Assembly: GCA_021648365.1 (NCBI GenBank)
Contig: JAKISY010000071.1
Coordinates: forward strand, 1 to 24,785
Direction of reading: 5' to 3'
Source: Verrucomicrobiales bacterium
GTDB taxonomy: Bacteria; Verrucomicrobiota; Verrucomicrobiia; Verrucomicrobiales; DEV007
DNA length: 24,785 nucleotides
How positions within the stretch are numbered: position 1 is the stretch's first letter; every line of letters begins with the position of its first letter. The notes under the pieces are model-generated. The model did not search any database, was not told where the DNA came from, and saw nothing but the letters and a program-made list of their open reading frames with translations. Shown in pieces: positions 15,401 to 22,592 of the stretch. The translations under genes and the position numbers were made by a program.

Positions 15401-15826
15401 TTATTTCGAGTCCACCGATTGCGCAATCAACAAACCATCTCTGCCCACCTTCACCACAAAAGCCATGCGCGCACCGCGATCGATGTTCACATGACTGAAC
15501 TCTTGAGGAATCAACACCGGCAGCGGCGAAGAACTCTCCCCACTTTCAATATCCATACTGACCAACCGCCCGCGGTCTGGTGTCCACTTCAAGCGCTCCT
15601 CCACCTTGCCCTCGATCTGATAGACATTGCCTCGCAGACTGTTGGCATTTTTCAAATAATCTCCCACATTCAAAGACACCGCAGCCGCAAAATCTCCACT
15701 GCCCTGCCTCGCGCCACCCGCAACAATGCGGAACAACATAAAAGCCATCACAAAAACAGCTATGATCGCGGCAGCTATGCCCAAAATATGCCCCCAACTG
15801 ATTCCCGAACTCGCTCTACGTGCCAT
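15401..15826 (-). CDS. Membrane-anchored small protein of unknown function
   Basis: The protein has 141 aa. A basic N-terminus (MARRASSG) precedes one membrane helix at about residues 12-36 (HILGIAAAIIAVFVMAFMLF), and a soluble beta-rich domain of about 100 residues faces the periplasm. The domain contains GNVYQIEGKVEERLKW and ends MAFVVKVGRDGLLIAQSVDSK, somewhat like an OB-type fold, but that is a guess. It is the first gene of a leftward pair with the exported 630-residue protein, separated by 5 bases. Family unknown; co-expression suggests it anchors or assists its neighbour. Confidence 0.7.
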   Translation of the reverse strand: MARRASSGISWGHILGIAAAIIAVFVMAFMLFRIVAGGARQGSGDFAAAVSLNVGDYLKNANSLRGNVYQIEGKVEERLKWTPDRGRLVSMDIESGESSSPLPVLIPQEFSHVNIDRGARMAFVVKVGRDGLLIAQSVDSK

Positions 15827-16181
15827 AAAATTTTCAATTCAATCTGCTCAACTTGATCGCTCGCCCCTACCCGCCTCCACCGAAAGGCTAGGCTTAAAAC
15901 GGAACCTAAACAGAATCCTCTCTCAACTCAATACAAATCCATGGTAATAAGTGAACTATTTGAATCCCGCTACAGCACACACCCACAGCAACAAGACAAT
16001 TTCGCGTCCGCCCGGACACCTCTATTGTCTTGTTGGAAAATCTCGCTCTGAAATTTTTCCGCCGCCACAAGCCCTGACCTCCGCCCTCACCTCCCCATCC
16101 GCCCCTGACAATCTCCACTTCCATCAAGGAAAAGCTGCGCTATAGTGGATAATCTGGAAACCTTAAAGATCTCGCGCTGTT
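15827..16181. other. Divergent intergenic region with a strong palindrome
   Basis: This gap of about 355 bases separates two divergent genes and must contain both promoters. The main feature is the 12-bp inverted repeat at 15989-16035, described separately. On the forward side a TATAGT followed by GGATAAT at about 16141-16153 could supply the -10 of the L,D-transpeptidase gene. No small gene is convincing, because the forward frames are rich in Pro, Ser and His. Confidence 0.5.
15989..16035. repeat. Perfect 12-bp inverted repeat with an inner hairpin
   Basis: CAACAAGACAAT (15989-16000) and ATTGTCTTGTTG (16024-16035) are exact reverse complements. Inside the 23-base loop lies a second stem, GTCCG and CGGAC (16006-16017). 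No T-tract follows on either strand, so a terminator is not supported. A regulator site, an RNA structure or a small mobile-element remnant are all possible. Confidence 0.6.
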
Positions 16182-16829
16182 ATGAACCTTCTATCCAAAT
16201 CTGTCGCCAAGTGGCTGCCGCTGGCATGCCTCTCGGCGATCAGCTCAATTAGCTGCATCAGTAACAACTACGACCCTGGAGTCCCCTACCTCGCAGGTAA
16301 TACCAGCGTCGTCGGCAATCGCTACGGCCTCGGTCCATCCGAGCGCCTCACCAGCAGCGCGATGAAACAAGACACCGTCTCCTACTGGGATGGGGACGGC
16401 GTGCAGGGCGAGCCATCTATCGTGCTCAATCTGACTCAGCAGCGAGCTTACTTTTATAAAGGCAAACATCTCGTCGGAGTCTCCAAAGTCTCTAGTGGCA
16501 CCGAAGGGCTCGAAACTCCCACTGGCACCTTCAAAATCACTCAAAAAGACATCGATCATCAGTCTAATCTCTTTGGCGATTACGTTTACCCCGATGGTAC
16601 CATCGCCAAAAGAGACATCGATGTGAAAAAAGATGCTAAACCTCCTGGCACGACCTTTGATGGAGCTGACATGCATTATTTTATGCGCTTCGTCAACGGT
16701 ATCGGGCTGCATGTAGGCTACTTACCAGGTTACGCGGCATCGCATGGCTGCGTGCGCATGCCCGCACCTATGGCTAAGAAATTTTACCACAATGTGGAAA
16801 AAGGAACCAGAGTCACGGTCGTGCGCTGA
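16182..16829 (+). CDS. L,D-transpeptidase (YkuD domain) lipoprotein
   Basis: The 215-residue protein is an L,D-transpeptidase that makes or remodels 3-3 peptidoglycan cross-links, or attaches proteins to the wall, in the periplasm. The signal peptide ends in a lipobox, SISSISC, with Cys25 the probable lipidation site. The YkuD domain occupies about residues 78-215 and shows SIVLNLTQQRAYFYKG at its start, TPTGTFKI (112-119) and the catalytic motif LHVGYLPGYAASHGCVRM, in which His177, His188 and Cys190 form the active site. It is divergent from the exported-protein pair and 36 bases upstream of a rhodanese gene. All catalytic residues are intact. Confidence 0.92.
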   Translation: MNLLSKSVAKWLPLACLSAISSISCISNNYDPGVPYLAGNTSVVGNRYGLGPSERLTSSAMKQDTVSYWDGDGVQGEPSIVLNLTQQRAYFYKGKHLVGVSKVSSGTEGLETPTGTFKITQKDIDHQSNLFGDYVYPDGTIAKRDIDVKKDAKPPGTTFDGADMHYFMRFVNGIGLHVGYLPGYAASHGCVRMPAPMAKKFYHNVEKGTRVTVVR

Positions 16830-16865
16830 ACCGAAAATTACACATTTTTCCACCCGAATCCAGCC

Positions 16866-17219
16866 ATGTCCGATACAGCACCACTGCCCACCACTGAACA
16901 ACTAGAAATAAGTGTGCACGATGGCAGCCTGCACCTCAACGCATCCACCCTATGGGTGGACTGCCGAGAACAGGACGAGCACCGCATCTGCCACATCGAA
17001 GGAGCTAAGTTATTACCACTATCGAACTTTGCTTCCACTGTAGATCAAATCCTACCCGAAGACAAAAGCCAAGCCATCATCGTGCATTGCCACCACGGCA
17101 TGAGATCGCTGCAAGCGGTGCAATTCCTACGTCAAAAAGGCTACCCTAATACTTGGAGCCTGAATGGCGGCATCGACCTGTGGTCACAGGAAATCGATAA
17201 CAACGTGCCGAGGTATTAA
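16866..17219 (+). CDS. Single-domain rhodanese
   Basis: The protein has 117 aa and is a cytoplasmic sulfurtransferase domain that carries a persulfide on its active-site cysteine. The loop is CHHGMRS with Cys75 catalytic, preceded by the central strand AIIVHC. Other rhodanese signs are WVDCREQDEHRICHIEGAKLLP and the closing WSLNGGIDLWSQ. The resemblance is to rhodanese domains found at the end of MoeB/ThiF-like proteins, so sulfur transfer for cofactor synthesis is plausible. It follows the L,D-transpeptidase closely and is convergent with a toxin gene 23 bases downstream. The substrate is unknown. Confidence 0.9.
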   Translation: MSDTAPLPTTEQLEISVHDGSLHLNASTLWVDCREQDEHRICHIEGAKLLPLSNFASTVDQILPEDKSQAIIVHCHHGMRSLQAVQFLRQKGYPNTWSLNGGIDLWSQEIDNNVPRY

Positions 17220-17242
17220 AATCTAGCATGCGATAGCGAAAC

Positions 17243-17566
17243 TCAATCGCTCAAATACAGGAGCAACGCCTCGTCCAAGCTGGACATAAAATCAGATGTA
17301 GCAAAACCCATCGGTTTCACCAATCGAGATTTGCTTACCTGTCGGATACCTGGCAGAACAGCAAAAGAAATTTTGCCCTTAACTCCAGTCAAAGGCAGTC
17401 GCAAAGGCCAAATTTCCCCCGGACGACTAGATAATGGCACCACCACCACGCTGTCCAATATCGAGTTCTGAATCGAATTCGAAATCACCAAACCTGGACG
17501 TGTTTTGCCAAATTCTGGCGGATGACTTGCACCCAAGTTAACCCAGTAAATAGATCCCCTTTTCAT
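17243..17566 (-). CDS. MazF/PemK-type toxin, endoribonuclease
   Basis: The protein has 107 aa and is a MazF/PemK-fold toxin expected to cleave RNA at short sequences. The family's opening RGSIYWVNLGASHPPEFGKTRPGLVISN contains the conserved Gly-Asp/Asn-Pro-like turn region and the KTRPGLV segment with the catalytic arginine. PLSSRPGEIWPLRL follows, and the conserved SRLVKPMG lies near the C-terminus. Its ATG overlaps the antitoxin's stop by four bases (ATGA), giving translational coupling with the antitoxin first. The expected stoichiometry and neutralisation are known for the family. It is convergent with the rhodanese gene. Solid identification; the RNA target is unknown. Confidence 0.88.
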   Translation of the reverse strand: MKRGSIYWVNLGASHPPEFGKTRPGLVISNSIQNSILDSVVVVPLSSRPGEIWPLRLPLTGVKGKISFAVLPGIRQVSKSRLVKPMGFATSDFMSSLDEALLLYLSD

Positions 17567-17814
17567 AACGCCGCACCGCTCTCACACGGCTCGACATTTA
17601 AATCCGCCCGCCCCCATTCATCCATGTCTATCTTCTCGCTTTCATCGGATTCGATAAAAGCCCGATAAACAAGAGCCGCCTCCTTGAGTTTCACACGGTC
17701 AAGATCCCCCTGCAGCACCGATCGCACATAAGCAGTCAAAGTCTGATGCTCAGGCTTACTCGCCTGCAAATTCTCTAGCAACTGCCCTTGCAGTTTTATA
17801 GTAGTTGCTTTCAT
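17563..17814 (-). CDS. Antitoxin of the MazEF-like pair (ribbon-helix-helix type)
   Basis: The 83-residue protein starts MKATTIKLQGQLLENLQASK, a ribbon-helix-helix DNA-binding N-terminus, and continues with LTAYVRSVLQGDLDRVKL. The C-terminal part is acidic (ESDESEKIDMDEWGRADLN) and should wrap the toxin. The open frame extends upstream to an ATG at 17838, but those eight residues are hydrophobic and unlike the family, so the ATG at 17814 is preferred. Such antitoxins repress their own promoter, and two direct ATACCA/TGGTAT copies 11 bases apart in the leader could be the operator. It overlaps the toxin gene by four bases. Confidence 0.82.
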   Translation of the reverse strand: MKATTIKLQGQLLENLQASKPEHQTLTAYVRSVLQGDLDRVKLKEAALVYRAFIESDESEKIDMDEWGRADLNVEPCESGAAL

Positions 17815-17829
17815 ACCATAAAAATACCA
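17813..17829 (-). promoter_or_regulatory. Possible antitoxin operator: two TGGTAT repeats 11 bases apart
   Basis: ATACCA occurs at 17813-17818 and 17824-17829 on the plus strand (TGGTAT on the antitoxin strand), so the spacing is about one helical turn. The first overlaps the start codon. Ribbon-helix-helix antitoxins often bind such tandem sites. This is inferred from position only. Confidence 0.35.
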
Positions 17830-17853
17830 AATAAGCATACACTCGTCAAGCCC

Positions 17854-18282
17854 TCACTTCCATTCTCCTTTCAGCACATAGACTCGCTCCAAAGCCAGCT
17901 CCGTGCGCAAGCGCTCAGCTATCTCACTGCTGCGACGGCAATTACTACCATCGCAGTACACCACCAACCGATCAGCCTCTTCGACCGACTCGATCACATC
18001 ACGGTGTTGCCACAGCAGATCCGCCCAGTTCTCCTGATTCAGAAGCAAAGCACCACCAACGTGAGATTTGGCGAAATCCCGCTCACTGCGCGCATCGATC
18101 CAAATCACCTTACCTGCCCACTGATGCACCTCTTCCCAGGTGACCTCATTTTCGTTCACCACACTCACCTCATATAAAGCAGGTGCTTTTTTATGCACAA
18201 AAAAAGTGATGCCCGCCGCCAAAACCGCCAGCGCAGTGATCCACAATAATTGTTTGATCGCCTGTTTCAGTTTCATTCCCAC
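17854..18282 (-). CDS. Membrane-anchored rhodanese-like protein
   Basis: The protein has 142 aa. Residues 1-10 are cytoplasmic and basic, and one membrane helix (about 11-30, LLWITALAVLAAGITFFV) tethers a periplasmic rhodanese domain (about 45-142). Domain features are VIWIDARSERDFAKSHVGGA and the active loop VVYCDGSNCRRSSE, where Cys110 should be catalytic and Cys115 is an extra cysteine in the loop. It ends VYVLKGEWK. The gene lies 20 bases downstream of the DUF420-DUF1573 gene on the same strand, so it may be the last gene of the oxidase-biogenesis transcript and work in periplasmic thiol or copper chemistry there. That role is inference. Confidence 0.85.
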   Translation of the reverse strand: MGMKLKQAIKQLLWITALAVLAAGITFFVHKKAPALYEVSVVNENEVTWEEVHQWAGKVIWIDARSERDFAKSHVGGALLLNQENWADLLWQHRDVIESVEEADRLVVYCDGSNCRRSSEIAERLRTELALERVYVLKGEWK

Positions 18283-18302
18283 CCTTTCAGCTTATCAATG
18301 CC

Positions 18303-19367
18303 TCACTCTGCTTGCTCTGCCCTTTTCACCGAAAAATACGCCATCTGATTGCGATGTTTTTCGATCTCGCAATCAGTGACAATTCGAATCATACCCAACA
18401 GTCCCGCCTCCGTCGATTCAGGTTTCACCACCAGATCATAAACCTTGCCTGGCTCGATCACCTCCAGACGCACCGTTGCTTTTTCGCTTTGAGTGCTCAC
18501 CGATACAAGCTTCACCGGCTTATCACGCAAGACACGGAACTTGATCCGTTTTTCTTTCGCAGGCTCCCCGATCACCCAATCCAACATCATCGGCTCGATG
18601 GCAAACAAAGCATCAATCGTCACCCGTACAGTCAAGCGCTGCTCGTGAAAATCCGGTGACTTGGTGCGCACATAAACAAATTTCTCCGCCGTGCCCGCCA
18701 ACTTCTCTAATGAAAAATCGGCTTCGATCAAAGCGCTGCCACCTGGCGGCACCTTCATTTTATCCGCACGCACATCCAGACAAGAACACGAAGTCTCCAA
18801 ACCTGTGATCTCCACCATCTCAGCACTGTTATTCTTCATCACAAAAGAAGCCTGCACCACCTCGTCCTCCGGCTTGGCATGGTACTGAAACAAAGTATTC
18901 TCAAAACTCACCTCTCCCTTAATTTTTGAGGATTCCACCGGAGGATACCACTGATACAGCATCATATAGACCAGCACCCCCGTCACCGATACGTAGAGCC
19001 AGATCGGGAAAGTCCACTTCGCCAGCTTACGGTGACGATCAAAACGCTGCCTCACCGCAGGCACCACCGTCAAGATCACCAGCGGCACATTCACCGCAGC
19101 CAAAATAATATGCGGCACCAAGATCAAAAAGTAAATGATACGCGCCGTCGCATACTCAGTAGGAAACTCCGTCACCACCCCCGCTTTCAAGTAGTGATAC
19201 GAAACATAACTTGTCAAAAAAACCGCCGACACCACCAACGCCGACACCATGAAAAACACATGCGCCTTTTTCCTATCCGTCTTGATACACACAAAGCCCG
19301 CTAACAACAAAACGGTACAAACCGCATTCAGCGAGGCATTTAAAGCTGGAAGATCATGAACTGTCAT
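18303..19367 (-). CDS. DUF420 (CtaM/YozB-like) and DUF1573 fusion protein
   Basis: The protein has 354 aa with two domains. Residues about 5-140 are a DUF420 membrane domain with four predicted helices and conserved histidines (SYHYLKAG, VPHIILAAVN, FDRHRKLAKWTFPIWLY). DUF420 proteins include YozB/CtaM, needed for cytochrome oxidase maturation in Firmicutes. Residues about 148-260 form a DUF1573 immunoglobulin-like domain facing the periplasm, with the cysteine pair SCSC (Cys194, Cys196) and FVMKNNSAEMVEI. Residues 260-354 are a further beta domain. Joining the two families in one chain is unusual and supports a shared role in oxidase assembly. It lies after sco1 in the leftward cluster, 124 bases away, with a repeat element between them. 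Confidence 0.85.
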   Translation of the reverse strand: MTVHDLPALNASLNAVCTVLLLAGFVCIKTDRKKAHVFFMVSALVVSAVFLTSYVSYHYLKAGVVTEFPTEYATARIIYFLILVPHIILAAVNVPLVILTVVPAVRQRFDRHRKLAKWTFPIWLYVSVTGVLVYMMLYQWYPPVESSKIKGEVSFENTLFQYHAKPEDEVVQASFVMKNNSAEMVEITGLETSCSCLDVRADKMKVPPGGSALIEADFSLEKLAGTAEKFVYVRTKSPDFHEQRLTVRVTIDALFAIEPMMLDWVIGEPAKEKRIKFRVLRDKPVKLVSVSTQSEKATVRLEVIEPGKVYDLVVKPESTEAGLLGMIRIVTDCEIEKHRNQMAYFSVKRAEQAE

Positions 19368-19390
19368 AACATTTTGTTAATTCAAAAGAG

Positions 19391-19467
19391 AACCAAGGAT
19401 TTCACAAATAAGAAGACCTGAAAGATGCCTCAAAAAAACATCCGTGTTATCCGTGAAATCCGTGGTT
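19391..19467. repeat. Imperfect palindromic element, first copy
   Basis: The right arm (19440-19467) is three tandem ATCCGTG units spaced by about nine bases, ending in GTGGTT. The left arm (19391-19411) is its decayed reverse complement and begins AACCA-x-GGATTTCAC. It occupies the gap between sco1 and the DUF420-DUF1573 gene. The second copy, at 21181-21267, uses CACTGAT units. Confidence 0.6.
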
Positions 19468-19491
19468 AAAAATTCATTTCCTATACTCAAT

Positions 19492-20181
19492 TCACTTCAC
19501 CCCCTCATCCCCGTCCAGCAAGCGCTTCACATCCGCCTTCAAACGCAACAACTCCTGACTGCCACGCTGCGCATCCATCACCCGATAATAACCACGAATA
19601 TTGCCGCCCTTGTCCACTAATACCAAGCGTTGATCATGGGAAAACTGACCATTCGACGCGATCGCCTCCGTTTCGGTATTCTCCTTCACCGAATACAGCT
19701 TAAAATAACGCAGCATATATTTGCGCACCTCCTCTTCATCTCCCGACAGAAACCACCAGTTATCCGCATCCACCCCGTTCTTTTTGACAAAAGCATCCAT
19801 CTTCTCCGGCGTATCCCCCTTCGGGTTGAGACTGATCGACACCAAATGGAAATTTTCATTCTTCCCATACAGCTTATTCACATCCGCCATATAGGCTGCC
19901 AAGCCCAAACAAGCCGAAGGACAGTCCGTGTATAAATAACCTGCCACCCACACCTTACCCTTCAACTGCGCCAAGTGAATATCCTTGCCATCTCGATTCA
20001 CACCCTTCAGATCCTTCTCCAATTTGCTCAAAAATGGCAAGCGAGGATTCGCCGCCTCATAGTTCCTGCGCTTCATATAACTGCGCGTGACAAACACCGA
20101 GCCCATAACGATCACCAGACAAATGCCAATGATCGTCGCCCAAAACAACTGCGGATTAAACTCTCTCTCCCTTTTCATCAT
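19492..20181 (-). CDS. SCO1/SenC-family copper chaperone
   Basis: The protein has 229 aa. A single N-terminal membrane helix (about residues 11-32) anchors a periplasmic thioredoxin-like domain. Copper ligands are all present: the CxxxC motif DCPSAC with Cys87 and Cys91, and the distal His182 in FSHDQRLVLVD. Sco proteins hand copper to, or reduce, the CuA site of cytochrome oxidase subunit II, and coxB is in the same cluster. It starts 9 bases after the ctaB stop, so the two are co-transcribed. The start could be either of two adjacent Met codons. No anomalies. Confidence 0.92.
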   Translation of the reverse strand: MMKREREFNPQLFWATIIGICLVIVMGSVFVTRSYMKRRNYEAANPRLPFLSKLEKDLKGVNRDGKDIHLAQLKGKVWVAGYLYTDCPSACLGLAAYMADVNKLYGKNENFHLVSISLNPKGDTPEKMDAFVKKNGVDADNWWFLSGDEEEVRKYMLRYFKLYSVKENTETEAIASNGQFSHDQRLVLVDKGGNIRGYYRVMDAQRGSQELLRLKADVKRLLDGDEGVK

Positions 20182-20190
20182 TCAAAATTC

Positions 20191-21126
20191 TTAATTCTTA
20201 ATCCCCCAAGCTGCCCAGCTAAACAACAGCACCAGTGGCAAATAAGCCAGCGTATAAAAAAACAAAGCCCGCGCTTTTTCTCGCGTCCGCTCTTTACGAA
20301 AGACCAAAGCATACTTCAGCATCATCCCCCCTAAGAGCACTCCGGGAATCAAAAACCAGCCATGCGCCTCACCGCTCAACACTGGCATAAAAGGTAGCAG
20401 CAAAGTGAACACCGAAAACTGAATCGCCAGTCGCGAAGTTTTCGACCCATCATCATCATCATTTGACCACATCACAAAACCACCCTGCACATACTGATCC
20501 CGATACATCCAGTTGATCGCCAAAAAATGCGGCATCTGCCAGAAAAATAACAAAGCAAACAAATACGCCCCACCCAGAGTTAAGCCTCCACCCGCCGCCG
20601 CCCAACCGATCAAAGGAGGCAAAGCACCCGCCACCGCGCCCACTACTGTGTTCCAAGTCGAACGCGTTTTCATCGGCGTATAAATGAACAAATAAGTCAA
20701 CAAAGTTGCCGCCGCAAAAACTGCCGCCAAGAAATCCACCTTCATCGCCAGATGCACCACCCCAAACGCACTGAACAACCAACCCAATACAAAAGCCGCC
20801 GCCGCCGATACTCGCCTCGTCGGCAAAGGGCGATCAGCCGTGCGATCCATCTTCGCGTCCGCCTCCAACTCCATTACCTGGTTAAAAGCCGCCGCTCCAA
20901 AAGCAGTAAGTAAAGTGCCAAAGATCGTATGCCCCAAATCCCACCACGAAAACGAACCAAGCGAACGCGCCGCCAGCAAATATCCAAACAGCGTCGTCAT
21001 CACCACCAAGGCACTCAAACGAGCCTTGGTCAAAGTCACCAAGTCTTCCCGCAAGCCCACCACAGCAGAGTTGGCTCCACCACTCACGTCTTGCTCTTGC
21101 TCTGTCACTTCCTGCTCCGCCATCAT
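20191..21126 (-). CDS. ctaB: Protoheme IX farnesyltransferase (heme O synthase)
   Basis: The protein has 311 aa and is a polytopic UbiA-type prenyltransferase that adds farnesyl to heme B to make heme O. The first aspartate-rich motif is FNQVMELEADAKMDRTADRP (residues 81-100); the NxxxD position has Glu in place of the usual first Asp, while Asp90, Arg95 and Thr96 are kept. The second motif region is NWMYRDQYVQGGFVMWSNDD, a typical heme O synthase feature. Around eight or nine membrane helices are apparent. It is followed by sco1 and preceded by ctaA about 210 bases upstream, with a palindromic element between. The order heme A synthase, heme O synthase, Sco fits oxidase maturation. Confidence 0.93.
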   Translation of the reverse strand: MMAEQEVTEQEQDVSGGANSAVVGLREDLVTLTKARLSALVVMTTLFGYLLAARSLGSFSWWDLGHTIFGTLLTAFGAAAFNQVMELEADAKMDRTADRPLPTRRVSAAAAFVLGWLFSAFGVVHLAMKVDFLAAVFAAATLLTYLFIYTPMKTRSTWNTVVGAVAGALPPLIGWAAAGGGLTLGGAYLFALLFFWQMPHFLAINWMYRDQYVQGGFVMWSNDDDDGSKTSRLAIQFSVFTLLLPFMPVLSGEAHGWFLIPGVLLGGMMLKYALVFRKERTREKARALFFYTLAYLPLVLLFSWAAWGIKN

Positions 21127-21180
21127 CTCAAGCTATACACCCTTTCACACTACACGACGTTTTTTAAAATTGAAAAATCA

Positions 21181-21267
21181 AACCACTGATTTCACTGATG
21201 ATCACTGATAAGGAAAAATAATCCGCAAAAGCAATACCTATCAGTGTTCATCAGTGGATCAGCGGTT
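21181..21267. repeat. Imperfect palindromic element, second copy
   Basis: The left arm 21181-21209, made of repeated CACTGAT units, pairs with the right arm 21240-21267, whose reverse complement differs at only about four positions, around a 30-base loop. It fills most of the ctaA-ctaB gap. Its arms match the first copy (19391-19467) apart from G-to-T changes in each unit. Confidence 0.65.
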
Positions 21268-21335
21268 GAAATATTTTTTATCGAGTAGTGTTTATCCTTT
21301 ACCAAACATTTCCCGCCCCGTTCGTCATCGCTGCA

Positions 21336-22484
21336 TTACTGATCATCCAGACTCACTGACACCTCCCCATGCTTCCCCCGCCAGGCAAATAGCGCAGTGA
21401 CAAAGCTCAATGCCAATATCAACAATCCATTGATTACGTGAAAATTAGTGATCCAGAACGGCTTACCCCATATAATCACGCAAATTCCAAGCGTGATCTG
21501 TACCCCCAACATGATCACCATACCGCCTATCAATCGGCGCAACAAGTGCCCTTTTGGTAAAGTCTGAGTCGCCCAGACAAAAACCAATACCGTGAACACG
21601 CTGAGCAAAAAAGCCCAGTACTTATGCAAAAACATGATCACCAGAATCTCATTCTCTTGATCGAAATCAAAGGGTGGCAACCAAGCCCCACCCGTCAGCA
21701 AAATCCCCGTATCAGCCAAACCGAAACGATGGTGGTGACGCATCAGCGCCCCAAGGATCAGTTGCACAAACACCGCAGAGCAAAGAAAACTCGTCATCGA
21801 ACGTAACCGGCTACGCAGTGAAATTGACATCACCGGCTGCCACTGTTGCCAGCGCTCAGACGAAGCAAGAATGATCCAAATCAAAAGACAGAAAAAACCC
21901 TGCGCCAAACAACCGTGTACCACCGCAAACGCATCCGAGATCTCCGTTACTCGAATACCTCCCATCAAGGCTTGAAAGGTCACCAATAACAAAGCCAAAG
22001 CCGAAAGTTTGCAAGTCAAGCTCCACTGCCGCCAACGCCAGGAATACACCAACCACGCCACTACCCCCGAGCCTACTGCCGTCGCCGCCCACCAGAAAGG
22101 CTCCTTGCGCTCCACCACCATTTTTTCCGCCCCACCCATTGCCACCAATACCACCATCGCCGCCAAGGCGATCACCACCACCAACAACTCAATCACATTC
22201 TTGCCATTGCGAACAAAAGCCGTAGCGAACAAACCCAAGGTCAAAAAACCCACCAAGCTGGCAAGCAAGCGATGCCCGTGTTCAAGAAAATAAGGCAGAT
22301 GCTTGAGCCAGCCATCAGGGTTGAGCGAACCCTGACTCAAAGGCCAATCAGCAAAAGCCATGCCCGCTTTTTCCGTCGTCGTCGCCGCTCCCCACCAGAT
22401 CAACAGCACCGTAACGGCAGCGACCACTATTGAGTAGCGGTGCCAGAGTTTGCTAGGACGTTTTGTGCTGCTATCAACCATCAC
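21336..22484 (-). CDS. ctaA: Heme A synthase (COX15/CtaA family)
   Basis: The protein has 382 aa and eight or more predicted membrane helices. It oxidises heme O to heme A for the cytochrome oxidase. Family signs are AGMAFADWPLSQGSLNP after the first helix, the heme-ligand histidines in LEHGHRLLAS, FAVVHGCLAQGF and RHHHRFGL, and the closing ITNFHVINGLLILA. The second AGMAF-type motif region and the paired histidines put it in the bacterial CtaA/COX15 group. Its length is normal. It follows coxB with a 108-base gap holding a double palindrome and lies ahead of ctaB. The start could be either of two Met codons. Confidence 0.92.
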   Translation of the reverse strand: MMVDSSTKRPSKLWHRYSIVVAAVTVLLIWWGAATTTEKAGMAFADWPLSQGSLNPDGWLKHLPYFLEHGHRLLASLVGFLTLGLFATAFVRNGKNVIELLVVVIALAAMVVLVAMGGAEKMVVERKEPFWWAATAVGSGVVAWLVYSWRWRQWSLTCKLSALALLLVTFQALMGGIRVTEISDAFAVVHGCLAQGFFCLLIWIILASSERWQQWQPVMSISLRSRLRSMTSFLCSAVFVQLILGALMRHHHRFGLADTGILLTGGAWLPPFDFDQENEILVIMFLHKYWAFLLSVFTVLVFVWATQTLPKGHLLRRLIGGMVIMLGVQITLGICVIIWGKPFWITNFHVINGLLILALSFVTALFAWRGKHGEVSVSLDDQ

Positions 22485-22513
22485 TTACTCAAGAGTCAGA
22501 GTAATGTTAAATC

Positions 22514-22569
22514 ACAGCTTATAAAGCTGTTCCACATCACATATAGCCTAAAGCTGTATCCCTACAGCT
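22514..22569. promoter_or_regulatory. Two palindromes built from AGCTGT, between coxB and ctaA
   Basis: ACAGCTT-ATA-AAGCTGT (22514-22530) and AGCTGTA-TCCC-TACAGCT (22552-22569) are both perfect 7-bp inverted repeats; they share the half-site AGCTGT and have centres 38-39 bases apart. No T-run follows, so a binding site for a regulator of the heme genes is likelier than a terminator. No known regulator matches by eye. Confidence 0.5.
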
Positions 22570-22592
22570 ATTTGAAAAACGCAACCCCAACC

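Noticed and set aside
15989..16035. Bidirectional terminator between divergent genes
   Set aside because: The genes flanking it are divergent, so a terminator makes no sense, and neither side has a T-tract.
15951..16145. Forward frame of 64 residues in the divergent gap
   Set aside because: The translation is rich in Pro, Ser, Thr and His without domain-like segments, and it spans the palindrome, so it is probably noncoding.
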